Shown one piece after another: positions 42,433 through 53,478 of a stretch of DNA of 64,000 nucleotides. Origin of the DNA: Phytophthora quininea (Eukaryota > Oomycota > Peronosporomycetes > Peronosporales > Peronosporaceae); NCBI GenBank assembly GCA_011947345.1, contig JAAVTG010000359.1, positions 1 through 64,000 of the forward strand, in the 5' to 3' direction. Position 1 is the stretch's first letter. Each line of letters opens with the position of its first letter. The notes under the pieces are model-generated. The model saw only the letters and a program-made list of their open reading frames with translations, was not told the DNA's origin and ran no database searches. Position numbers and translations under genes: made by a program.

Positions 42433-44995
42433 TTACGCATGGATGGCGGTTCTATCCTTCTCCGCCACAAGCCACATGCTGTCGTCCTCCAGGTCCAAGC
42501 GCTCGGCAAGCGCCATGATCGACCCGGTCTCCAGCAAGTACGACACCAGTTTGTCGTTCGCGTCCACCATCTCGTCCAGCGCCTTGATATTCACCTCTTC
42601 AGCAGCAGCGTCCTCCTCGCCATCGTCTTCGTCGCCAGGAGTCGTCGCTCCCTCCTCCTCTTCCTCCTCGTTGGATCCGTTATCTGACCCCGAGTAGTCT
42701 CTGTCCTGCCGCTGAGATGACCTACGACGTCCTCGTCCCCCTCCTGACTTTGTAGACGAACCCTCATCAGAAGAAGAGTTATCCTGCTGCTGTTGGGTTT
42801 TCTGCTGGTTCTGTTTCTTCCCGTTGCTGCTTGGAGTCGCCTTCTGTCCGCGTGCTAAGGCCGCCTTCCTCTCCTTTGTCCGCTGACGCTTCTTCTGACG
42901 CTTGCTCCGCTTGGAAGCTTGGCGAGCCTGCTTTTCATTCGTTTCCTTTTCCGTCTCCTCCTTCCAAAGACTCTCCTGGTACTTGAGATGGAACACTGTG
43001 CAGTCGCAGTTCTTGCACACGTTGCACTTGCACTCGGCGCAGAAGAACGTGTCGTTCGAGTGTTTCGAGAACGGGCCTAAGCAAATAGCACACGTGACGA
43101 AGTGCTGCTGCCAGATTCGGGAGGCTCGTTTGGCCACTGTGGCTGACTTGTGCGACACCAGCGTCTCTATGTTTGCAGATGCCATGAGACTCGCATACGG
43201 ATTCGGTGCGTCCGTCCGCTTCGCCTCCAACTCCCCGACCTGAAGAATACGCTCGAGCCCCTCAAGTGCCATCATTACCATGCTGGTTTCCTCGAGAAGG
43301 TTACCTAGAATCTGGATACAGCCCTGATTAACGAGATACTCGATCTGGATGTCCGAACCGCAGGAGGTGGCGTTGAGAACGACCCAGCACGCTTCACTCT
43401 TCACTTCGGCGTCCGTTGTGTCCGAGGCTGCAAGTCCCATCAACGACGGAATGCAGCCTGAGTCGAGCACGCACTGGATCTGGTCCACAGTTCCGGCAGC
43501 AATGTTCGACAGCGTCCAGCACGCCTCCTTCTGGATCTCGCGGTTAGAATGCGCGATCAATCTTCGCAGCGACGGCACCGCACCACACTCAATTATGTGC
43601 TGCGTGTAGTCGTGGTCGTCTTCAGCGCACACGATGTTCCCAATCGCACGAAGAGCAGGCTTTGTGACTCGCCAGGACGAGTGGCCTAGCAGCTCAACCA
43701 ACCTAAAGCAAACGTCCGAGTCCACTACCGCTTGGATGTGTGTGCTCGGTCCGTCGCATAAGTGCGAAAATGCCCAGCACACGTGACTCAAGATCTCCGT
43801 ATCCGTACTGGTTAACATCTTAGCCAAGTATGGCAAGATCAGACCAATGTCGAACACTGGTCGTGGCTGTCCGTCGCACAGGTTGCTAATAGTCCACGTC
43901 AAGATACGCAGTAATGACAGTCTGTCCCATGACGTCTTCTTCAGGTTGTTCACAAGAGGCGTCAGCGCGCCAGCACTTAACACAAGGTCACGGGTCGCAG
44001 CACCTTCACCTGCCAAGTTTCCCAGGACCCACACAGACTGCTCCAGAACCTACTCCAGCCACCGCATGCACACGAGGAGAACTCAGCAAAGCAGCTCACA
44101 AATCGGCGATAGGAGACCCTTCTCCACTACCACCCTACCTCTTCATTCGACGAGTCCAACAGCGACACAAGTGTGGGGATCACGCCATTCTGCAACAGCA
44201 CCGACGTATTGTCGGTAGCTCCCGCAGCAATGTTCGTGAGGGCCCAGAGTGCCTCAACTTGCAGCGTCGGTCTGTCCCGCAGTCGCAGCCACTTGATAAG
44301 GCGTGGGGTCCAGTTTTTCTCCAGCATCTTTTGGTGATTCACGAACACACAGAGACACCCAACAGTCAGCACAAAATGGCCAACACTTTCTGCTGCACAC
44401 AACACGCTCCAACATCTACCTGACGAATAAGAAGATCACGCTCTGATGACAGCAGCACACGCAGCTTCTTGGCCGCCTCCAGCTGCACATCGGCGTCCTC
44501 CGAGTTCAGTCCTGCGTCAATCTGGTCCAGATCGCCTTGGAACGTAGCCGACGCCGCGACACTCGAACACGCGCTTACATCACCGCCAAGATTGCCATTA
44601 GCCAAACCACTGAGACTCCCGTTGGCCAGCAAGCTCGCACCATGCGAGAGGTGGTGATGGTGGTGGTGGCCATGCGAATGCAGTGAGAACTGCGGCTGCG
44701 TGCCACCGTTAATCCCCACTGGAGGCGAGACACCTCCCTTGCCACTCATGTGATGGATCGTGGTAGTCGTCGAGGTCACGAGCGTCGCGTTGCCGCCTCT
44801 GTGCGTGGCCTGGTGATGGTGCACGATGTCTCCGTTCTCTGCTCGGTGCGCAGTAGTGGTGGACTTCTGCAGGGCAAGACTAGCCTGCGTCAAAGAGCTG
44901 GGCAGCGCCGCCACCGCTGCGGCCGTGAGCTCGGCCACGTCAGTAGGGGATAGGAAGGCTTTCTGGCTGCTGCTGGCCTTGAACGAGCCGTTCAT
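42433..44995 (-). CDS. Importin-alpha-like ARM protein with C-terminal zinc-binding and acidic tail
   Basis: Exons (minus) 44420-44995, 44139-44327 and 42433-44049. The N-terminus is Ser/Thr-rich with a His cluster (HSHGHHHHHHLSHG) and lacks an Arg/Lys-rich IBB domain. About ten ARM repeats follow, with importin-alpha signatures: LQVEALWALTNIAAGATDNT, EQSVWVLGNLAGEG, LTWTISNLCDG, VCWAFSHLCDG, EACWTLSNIAAG and EACWVVLNATSCG, keeping the W-x-x-x-N array that binds nuclear localisation signals. After the repeats come a Cys-rich module (CAICLGPF, FFCAECKCNVCKNCDC), a Lys/Arg-rich stretch, Gln and Asp/Glu runs and a final helix. The combination is not that of a standard importin-alpha. No frame breaks. 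Confidence 0.88.
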
Positions 44996-45678
44996 TCGCT
45001 CCGCACGTGGGTCGGAGCGTCAGTGGGGCGAGGGGCGTCTGTTGTGGAGCGCTGCGAGCCTGCACAGCACGCAGAGAGACACGCAATCAATTGCTTAGAG
45101 AGAGTCGAGGTTAGCGACGACGCAGAGTCGATAAGGCGCCCGAGGTGGGTACCACACGACAGAGCACACGCGCGGGCTGCGAACGAGCTGCTCGGAAGCG
45201 TCTAGCTGCTGCTGTGAGCGTCGGGAACAGCCTCGCCACGCACCTCTTCCAAGGCCCCAGAAGCCGCTTGGAGGTCGCTTTTCCTTCTTTCGCTCGGTCG
45301 CGACGAATTATAATTCTTACCTAAATCGCCAGGGGTTTGGTGACTCAGAAACCAAGGTGAGTTCAACACTGCAGTCCGATTCCTTCACGACCAAGAAGGC
45401 ATTTTCATGTGCGAAGGAGATATGTTATACGTAGGAGATATGTATGTGCAATCTCACACCAACCACGATCGAGGCGACCACAAGGCGAAGAAAAACATAT
45501 TTTGCATGCCCAAGATTGTGCTAACACATGGCTACATTTTAACTGCTTGAAGTGCTTGAAGCATTTGTCTTTGATCTTTATGGCAAGAATTTCCTCGCCC
45601 CAACTCGAGACATTATCTATCGCAATTCATTTTAGCCATGCATGAACTTTGAAAAATATATACTCACTATCTCCACGC
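44996..45678. other. Intergenic region upstream of importin-alpha gene
   Basis: About 680 bases. 45000-45300 should contain the importin 5' region. 45400-45660 is AT-rich with a near-duplicated GGAGATATGT(T/A)TA word (45415 and 45433). No gene is visible. Confidence 0.35.
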
Positions 45679-47668
45679 TCATAACGGTGACGCTCTATAT
45701 ACACACAATTGCTGAGCCATCATAGTCCCCAAGAGAGCGGTCTGAGAGCTCCATCTGCCATCCTTCACGGCATGCTGAATGTCAACCACGGGCATGGCAG
45801 TGCTTGACGCACTAGGAGAAACATTTATCCCACATAACTCGCGATTCATGGCAATATCCCACACGGTCACCCTCCCAATATCATGCGACCATGACGCTGC
45901 CACAGGGGAGCCATCGGCTTCGTTCCAAATCGCCGACCTGGACAATACGGACGGCGCCTTGTGACCGACCAGCTCTGACTTCGGCACTAGCTGCCCGGTC
46001 GCAAGCGTTTGTAAATCAAATACACTGTGCATGGTCGGCGTCGAGTCTTGGGATCGAGATGAGACGAGCACGTTGTTGGAGCATAGCTGGCTTGACGAAA
46101 GTGAGAAGCATGGCGGAACACTAGAGACCTGGGCATCAGGTGGCGGGGCCATTGAACTGCTTCCAAGGTGATGATTCCCACCAGGCGTAGCGTGCTCAAC
46201 ATTTTTCCAGACAGAAAGACCTCGAAATGTAGCAGCGGCGAGCCCTTCAGCTCGGAGTCCATCGTGGCTTCGAAATAGTTTCGTGGAATGCACAGGCTGC
46301 CGCTCGGGAAGTGAAAACAATTTCACGATTCCCTGCTCCCCTGGGGCTGGCTTTCTCATGTCGTATTTGGCGACACTGCCGTCCTGAAAGCCGCAGTACA
46401 CTGCAAAGGGGTCATCCTCACTCAGCGCGCACGACCAGCCTTGTCGTCGGCCAGCTGGAAGCGATATTTTCATCACCACCCCAAGCGTCTTGAGGTTCGT
46501 CACAGCTAGCCATCGAATGCAACAGTAATCGCCAAATCTTCCTTGGGTTGATGCAGAGATCGCGCACAGCAGACGTATGCGCAGTTCCGACTCTTGAACT
46601 TACAGGTACGGAAGCTTGAGTGTCTAGCTTCAGTATCCCGTGCATGCCCGTGCCAAACTGCTCGCCAACACACATGAACGAGCATGATCGAGCAATCCCA
46701 AACACCCGCGCGCCTATCAGTGGGTAGTCGATCACAAGCTTGTACTTTTTCATTTCCGCATCAATAATTCCACCACTGCCCGGGTCTAGGGACGACTGTG
46801 ATTGAGAGATAATCGCCACCGGTTGGCCTTGGGGTTCTGGAGAGTGAAGAACTTGAGCCAGCCACCCCGATGTTGTGCTCTGGCTAGCTGAACTGCCTGT
46901 TGTAGCTCCTTGCCTTGTGGCTAGATCGTGTGTAGCTGACGAATGGGTGGCTCGCGCATTTTGCTCAAGTTGGAGTTTGCTTCGCAGCAACGTCGCTGCA
47001 TTCTTCCACTTTAGAACCTCCGCCCGTAGCTTCTCCGCATCCTTCATCTGCACTTCCACTGTCTTCTTCATCTTCCCCATTTCTTTCTCTATCTCCTGAC
47101 GTTTCTTTATTTCCTCTGCAGTCTTCTTCCTCTCCTCCTCAAACTTGCTAGTCATGTCTTCCAGGCCAGAATTGTCCACCACCGCCACGTGATCTGAGAA
47201 CAGCGGCACAATGTCCGCAGGTCTCGTCACTTGGTTGCAGTTAGGGCACGTGCGCTTCTCGCTCAGCCAGTGCTCGATGCACTTCTTGCCGAACAAATGG
47301 CCGCAGCGCAGCGCCACGAGGCGGTGGCGACCCACCACCGTGCAGTCCTCGCAGCAGACGGAGCACTCGGTGGGCTCCGCCTTCGTCTCGACCCTCGGCC
47401 GCTTGCGGGAGCGCACGCGCTCGCTTTGCTGTGCGGCGGCGACGGAGGCCGCGGCCTCTTCGGCCGTCAGTATCTGCACGTCGTCGTCGTCGTCGTCCGC
47501 CACAGCAAGAACTGGCGCCGCTGCGAGGTTCACGACGGGTGCGCGCGGGAAAGGGAAGCTGGACGAGCTGTCATCGTCACTGGCGCTGGCGTCCTCGCTG
47601 TCGAACGAGCTGTCGTCGCTGTCGTCGCTGTCATTGCCGAAGAGGTCGACCTGGCGGAACCGGCGCAT
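45679..47668 (-). CDS. RFWD3-like RING/coiled-coil/WD40 E3 ubiquitin ligase
   Basis: The start is the ATG at 47668 (MRRFRQVDLFGND). Acidic and Ser-rich N-terminus, then a C3HC4 RING (CSVCCEDC, RCGHLFGKKCIEHWL, CPNC), a coiled coil (FEEERKKTAEEIKKRQEIEKEMGKM) and a C-terminal WD40-like domain (AHTSAVRDLCINPRK, VYCGFQDGSVAKYDMR, LSVWKNVEH, HDIGRVTVWDIA). The order matches RFWD3, which ubiquitylates RPA and RAD51 in interstrand-crosslink repair. Two one-base losses near 46535 and 46515 shift the frame; between them DLAITVAFDG can be read, leading to LAVTNLKTLGVVMKI. The acidic tract is encoded by a GTC/GAC repeat near 47480. About 660 residues. Confidence 0.85.
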
Positions 47669-47753
47669 GTCTGGAGATGGACTGATAATGGAGACCTGTC
47701 TACTGCGATATCGCAATGTAGATGCATCCACAGAAAACAGGGAAACTGCAGCA

Positions 47754-48427
47754 ATGGGGCTCCGAAGCCGACAGCGCCGTCTGGCTGGCGTCTCTCGCGA
47801 GCACGCGTACGACCCGGAGGCGAACAAGATCCAGTCGCAGTCGCTGGAAGGTAGGCCTCTCTTGCATTCGTATTAGCCTTTATGGTCATTTAACTCTGTT
47901 GGTTGGCTCCGCAGAGCACCTCCGCGCATCGATCGACGATGTGGACGCCTTCAACCTCATGTGGAAGGTCATTCTCTCGCCTGCAAGGCCTCTTTGCCAA
48001 TTGCCATTTAACTTTTCTCCGTTGCCAATTGGAGCAGAACACTGTGGGCTATGCTGGGCTGGTGCTGGCTGGCTACGAAGTGATCTTGCTCTTCCAGCTG
48101 CTGACGACCAGCTCGCGCCTGTTGCTAGGCCTGCTGCTGAAGCTCATCGCCTTTGCCAGCATCCTCAGCACCCGCCACTATGTGAGCAGCGGGCGTAGCT
48201 CCAGCTTCGGCCAGAGTCTCTCAGGCAGCTACGTGGCCCTCTGGCTCTGCTGCTCGCTGCTGTTCGGTCTGCAATTCTCAGCCGTCGAGGCCTCTCCGCT
48301 CTGTGTGCTGTACGCGATGGCGGGCTTCTTAGTTCTCCGACTCATCGGAGACAACACGCAGGCAGAGGTGGCCAGAGCCAAGCAGCTCGAGAAGCTCCAG
48401 CGCCTTGTGTCTGGTCAAGCTGCGTAG
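47754..48427 (+). CDS. Small polytopic membrane protein, unknown
   Basis: Exons 47754-47850, 47915-47967 and 48035-48427. The joined product begins MGLRSRQRRLAGVSREHAYDP, then EEHLRASIDDVDAFNLMWK and, after a 67-base intron, QNTVGYAGLVLAGYEVILLFQLL. It has three to four likely membrane helices (GYEVILLFQLLTT, LLLGLLLKLIAFASIL, YVALWLCCSLLFGLQF, LCVLYAMAGFLVLRLI) and ends in a short coil. The second intron starts GTCATT, a less usual donor, but both exon frames demand it. No family recognised. It lies 86 bases from the RFWD3 start on the other strand, so promoters may be shared. Confidence 0.6.
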
Positions 48428-48597
48428 TTGTTTCGTTTAGATTGACAAAACATACATAGTCGTAGATAACCGGCTGATGTAGCAGTTTCGTATAAGTTGA
48501 GACGGAATTCAAATGTTTGAACTGCTGTTTGGTTTGATGCACGTCACTCTTCAATTGGCCTTCGTAGACGAACGACAAGAGAGCTGAGCTGTAGCGA

Positions 48598-50286
48598 ATG
48601 GTGGACCGACTGACCCACCAGCGCGTGTGGAAAGTCTCCAAGGAGCTGGACAAACTGGTAGGTGCTCGCGTCTGGTTATCAGCTCAATAAAGCTTCTAAT
48701 TAACTCTCTCTCTCTTGGTAGGCGCTACTTTGTGAGCAGCACAAGCTGCAGGTGGAGCATCGCGAGGGGCTCCCGGACTGGGAGAGGCCCCACACGCCCG
48801 CTGGCGTGAGCAGCAGAAGAGCAGAGAGAACGCCAGCCTTCTTCGCCTGGGACGACACGCCCACCAGTCGGCAACCAGAGCACGAGCCAGAGCAACAGCA
48901 GAGACAGCTGCAGTTCTCGCCTGCAAGAGAGAGAAGTCCTTCCGTCGAGGAGTTGGACCCTCCCGAAAGAGTCATCTACGCGACTCCTACGAGGGAAGGC
49001 AGGCAGGAGACGCCGGAGGTGCGTCCTCTTCCGAGTGACGTTATGGGGCGGAGGAGGCTACTGCAATTGTGGTGGACGACCAGGCGGCTCTGACTCCTCC
49101 AAGAGAACACCGAGAGACTCCTGTTGAGACGGAGACGGTGGCTCACGTGCTTACGCCATTGTCAGCGCAGGCGTCGCCGTCGCCGTATCGAACACCATCC
49201 AGTCCGAGATACAGATACGGTCGTCGGCTGAAAGCGAGCGATGCGACCGTTCCGTCTTCTGGTGGGCGACCACTTGCTGCGGGGATTTCTACTGTGGCAG
49301 CCGATCGCTACAGGATGAACAGGTCGAGTGGCAAGAGGTTCCGATCGCCGGCAAAGCAGCGGGCGACGTTGTGGGACGATCTGTGCAATAGCTACATCCA
49401 TCAAAGCGGAAGCACTGGTCAAGGTGATGCTAGTTATTCGCACAAACGTCTGAATCGGTCCGCAAACTACGACAGGAACAACAGTTCGTCGGTATTTCGG
49501 ACGCTGAATATGGACACGTACAGCCGGCCGCAGTATACGCCCCGTGGTGACCGGCAGCCTATTGTAACTGGCCCCGAGGCAATGCACGTTGCCAACCAGG
49601 CTGTCCGCGAATTTCTTGGCGAGGAGACGAAGGATTCCGAGCCCCCAGAGCATCAGGGTCGACCAGACAATCTTGGTGCTATAACAGCTACTGTAAGCCC
49701 GGAAAGGGCTACAACGAATTCGTCGAGTGTGTCAAGAAGGTCAGCGCCGCACGACTTCAGAAAGCGCAAGACCGTATCGTTTGGTGGTGAGCCTGATGCC
49801 CGCCGTACGAGCAACGCTACCCTCCGTCAACAAGTGAATGAGATTTCGTCTCAGCCTGCCACTCGGAACCACGCTACCATGTTAGCCGACAAAATAACAC
49901 AGACGGAAGATTCTCGCATGGCAACTCACAACTGTGGAGCTAGAGCACGGATTGAAGCCGACTCTGCTCATAGGAACACGCAGTATTGTCGCGAGACTCC
50001 AGGTGTCAGAAACGAGCTACCGCCGCGTTGCCCTGCATGTGACGCAGAACTGAGCGTTGAAGAGAGACCCAGAAAAATTCACCGTCGATCTGCAACCTCT
50101 CCACGCACCGCGCAACAAACCAGTAGCTCCCGTCATTTGACGAATCCGATCCTCTTGAACCCGAGGTACCCCCAGAACCGGCGCAATTTCGTGGACGATC
50201 GAGTTACTCGACGGTATTCAATGACAGAGCTATGCGTCGATAGCACTCGTGATAGCTCGAGGATAGAAGTGGTGCTGCCATTATAA
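48598..50286 (+). CDS. Unknown Ser/Arg-rich protein
   Basis: Exon 1 is 48598-48657 (MVDRLTHQRVWKVSKELDKL) and the intron is 48658-48721. Exon 2 starts ALLCEQHKLQVEHREGLPDWE. One base is lost near 49065, after which the frame continues DDQAALTPPREHRETPVETE to the stop at 50286. The rest is low-complexity, rich in Ser, Arg, Asn and Pro, with a possible small zinc knuckle late (RCPACDAE, and CRETPG nearby). Intrinsically disordered; no family recognised. The start and exon structure are supported by the clean splice sites. Confidence 0.55.
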
Positions 50287-50306
50287 CGCCCCACGCCAAA
50301 CTGAAA

Positions 50307-52814
50307 ATGGACCAAAAATACTACGCTTCTTGGACTGGAACTTTGTCATCTCAACTGCGTGCGGTCGAAAGTAGTCCGATTGGAAATGGAGGAACTGCTC
50401 CGATTCGAGGATCCTCGAAAGCAACAACTCATGCGAATCTATCCCAAATATGTGCGTCTACGACAAGGCAGCGACATTCGCTATCGTTTGAAGCTGGCAC
50501 GGCCTCCGCCAAAGGTATGGTCGACTGCGACAACAACTTGAATGGGTTCGATCGCTGACAATTTGGTCTTGTGCAGGGCAAAGCTGTCACGATCCATGTT
50601 AAAGTGATCATGAGCAAGATTGGTATTACGGCTTCACCCGCGCAACTCATTGTGACGTCCAAAGACTGGAGGCAAACGAGGGAAGTGACGGTAACGAGCT
50701 CTGAGGAGTCGGACTTGCGCACTTTTCAAATCCATCACAAGATTCGCGAGACGTACGACGAAGTCTTCAACACTACTTCGCTGTTGCCGTCGTTGTTTGT
50801 ATCAGTGTTGCAGAAGGAGGCTACGTTTCTCTTTGGATTTGGTTGTGGTCTGGATGGCCGCCTGGGAACAAATGGAGAGACGAGCACGTCGGTACCAGCA
50901 CCATTTTCCTGTCGATGGTTGCATCCTTTGCAGATTTCATGTGGGAAATCCCACTCGGCTGTTGTGGACGTGTATTCCAACCTGTACTGCTTTGGATTGG
51001 GCACCAGCGGGCAACTGGGACAAGGAGACGATAACCTTGATTCGTCACAGGAGCCGCTTCGGATTCACCAACTCGCGTCGACTTGCGTGCAGACCGTGGC
51101 GTGTGGCAGCAACCACACCCTGTGTTTGAGTGTCGACGGCCGTGTCTTCTCTTGGGGTGATAACACGTTTGGCCAATTAGGAATGGGCTCCAGGGGAACG
51201 TCTCCTGTTACCGCGCCGTATCGTGTCGAGAAAACAAGTATTGTTCGAGGAATAGCCTGCGGCGGGGGTCAGTCGTTTATTCTGACCAAGATCAGTGTAC
51301 TAGTGTGTGGAAGCAACGTAGCGGGGCAGCTTGGACTGGGTGACAGAATCGACCGTTCCAGCTTTGAACCGATCCCTTTCTTTCGTAAAGCGCACGACCT
51401 GCTAACTGGAGAAGACAATGATCCTGTAGTTTTAGTGACCGAGGAAGAGGCATCTCCAGAGGGGTCGAGCTTTCTTGTGGATTGTACCATACGCTAGCAC
51501 TCGCCGCAGGACGCGTGTATTCGTGGGGCAATGGCGATGACGGTCGTTTAGGCCATGGAGACCATGAAAGTCGATCGGTACCTGTGCTTATCAAAGCGTT
51601 GAAAGACAATCCAGTCTCTGCAATCGCATGCGGTGGAAGTCATAGTGGCTGCGTGGCTTCAAACAGAGAGGTGTTCGTGTGGGGAAACGGCTCACAGGGC
51701 CAGCTCGGGTTGGGCAAAACACGCTCGAGAAGTGTGCCTACTCGTGTTCGGCTTCTTCAAGACAAGGGCGTCACGCAATTGGCATTTGGCGAGTGGCATT
51801 CCATGGCTCTCTGTCAGAACGGCAATTTGTTCGCTTGGGGGTTTGGCGAGGAAGGCCAACTGGGTCTCCCAGAAACAGAGTTGGAGCTAACCCGCCGCGT
51901 TGCTCTTCTTCCTGTAGCTGTTCACGCTTTGTCGGGTACTGGGGCCACACTGGTAGCGTGTGGAGGATCACACACTTTCGTTGTGACTGTACAGGAGAAC
52001 AGACGGCAACAGCTTGCCCAAATGCACCGTCGAGCGTCGCAGCTCAATATCCGCCAAGAAGAGGAGCGGTTAGCGACATTGGAGCGACGTCAATCACAGC
52101 GATTTTTGTGTGGAGATCGACGCTCAAGTACGAAGAGTACGAAGACTAACTCTGGCGCCGTCGAATCGGAGAGAAAACAGTCGCAGCAAGGCAAGAGTAC
52201 AAAACGCCGCGTTTCGCCTTCTCTGGGGACGAGGAAATGCCATAGCGCCCGTCGAGCTGAAGATCCGTGGCCAGAGTCAACTACGCGTATTGACGAAACA
52301 TTCTCATGGAAATCACGGCCGCTGAGCTCGAGATTATCCGTGCGCAATGCGTTTCGCCAGCAGAACCGAGACCTTGAGGACTGGCGACAGTTGATGGCAC
52401 CCCAGATGTTCTTCCACCACGGAGGCCCGGGGTATCACCACGTCTACTACGTCTCAGTAAGCAGATCGGCCTCTGCAAACCACCGGAGAACCCGTTAACG
52501 ACCCAAGCCATCGCGGATGCTGTTAGTGCTGCCACAGACGACTGCTTACGGCTTGAAAATTTGAGCTGCTTGCAGTCGAAATTGAAAAAGACGAAGCAAA
52601 GCTCCGAGCGTATCGACAAAAGGAAGAGACACCGGATCTGATTGCTATGACACGAGGTCTCCACGTGGAATCAGCATCAACGATCGCTGAAAGCTTTGAC
52701 GAAGGAGCCGACGACGATGAAATTGCGTTGTATGGTGGCAAGGGCGCGTTTGGAGGGTATGGGTCCTTCGAAGCAGACCTTCGAAGCGCCTTAGGCCACC
52801 TCAGAGGTCCCTGA
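50307..52814 (+). CDS. RCC1-repeat protein with N-terminal Ig/MSP-like domain
   Basis: ATG 50307, intron 50515-50576. After a short N-terminus the frame has VRLEMEELLRFEDPRKQQ, then a beta-rich segment with ITASPAQLIVTSKDWRQTREVTVTS, similar to Ig-like/Calx-type repeats. RCC1 blades follow: ISCGKSHSAVVDVYSNLYCFG, VACGSNHTLCLSVDGRVFSWG, YHTLALAAGRVYSWGNGDDGRLGHG, IACGGSHSGCVASNREVFVWG and VACGGSHTFVVTV, about seven, enough for a propeller. A coiled coil (LNIRQEEERLATLERRQ) and acidic tail finish it. Frame changes near 50340, 51480, 52455 and 52560 are one- or two-base losses (A5 read as A4 at 52560). Function unknown; a cytoplasmic RCC1 scaffold is likeliest. Confidence 0.75.
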
Positions 52815-52839
52815 GACTCCAGTATCCGCACAAAGTTAA

Positions 52840-53476
52840 TTGGTGCGTGAAAGGATTATCCGTCGCCGTGCCAAGTTGGACTTGCAAAAAAGTATCTTTG
52901 TGCACGAGCTTGTAGCTGACTACCAACCAACAGAAGGAGGGGAGCAAAGTGTAAACGAACCGATGGCTCTCCAGCCGGTAGAGCGTGAGCTTCAACGCTG
53001 TAACCGGCCAGCAAAACACCGTTGAGTTCAGCTCTTCCGGCTGCGAGGTCGTTGCTTCCGGGCATTTGTCCGGCGTCTCTGCTAGCGACAGCCCTGGTCG
53101 AGGCTTTCTTGCGGCCGATAAATCGTCGTTGAACGAGCGCGACGCGTTGTCGGTGCCGACTTACTTGCCTCAAGGCCGAGATCTCGTGACGAAGTTTGCT
53201 CGTAAAGCTGCTACTCTGCCGACTTGTCAATCGCCCCAAGAAGCGCTCGAAAAATCGAAGAAAGCTGAAAACCGCCGCTGGACGAAACAGTCCTCCGCTG
53301 CATTGAGCCAGTGGGCACTTCGGCATTCTCCGCACTGCCGACACTTCTCACGTTTTCGTCGGCTTCATCGACTCAATCCGAGCAACGAGGTCGCTCTGGC
53401 CGACAGAAAAGCAGTAGAAGCAGCGGAAAAAGCATTGCCACCACGACGCGCTTTGGGAGCAGGACCTGAGGCGTGA
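52840..53476 (+). CDS. Unknown coding segment, possible extension of the RCC1 gene
   Basis: Protein-like frames continue after the preceding stop: VRERIIRRRAKLDLQKSIFVHELV, then after one shift near 53020 VEFSSSGCEVVASGHLSGVSA to the stop at 53476, three bases before the next ATG. There is no known domain; it is Arg/Ala/Ser-rich. It may be a final exon of the RCC1 gene read through an unplaced intron, or a separate small gene. The very short gap to the next gene argues for the former. Confidence 0.35.
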
Positions 53477-53478
53477 CG

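Noticed and set aside
47211..47876. Two long plus-strand frames opposite the RFWD3 N-terminus
   Set aside because: They are complements of the RING and acidic regions; only the last part (from 47754) is a true exon of the next gene.
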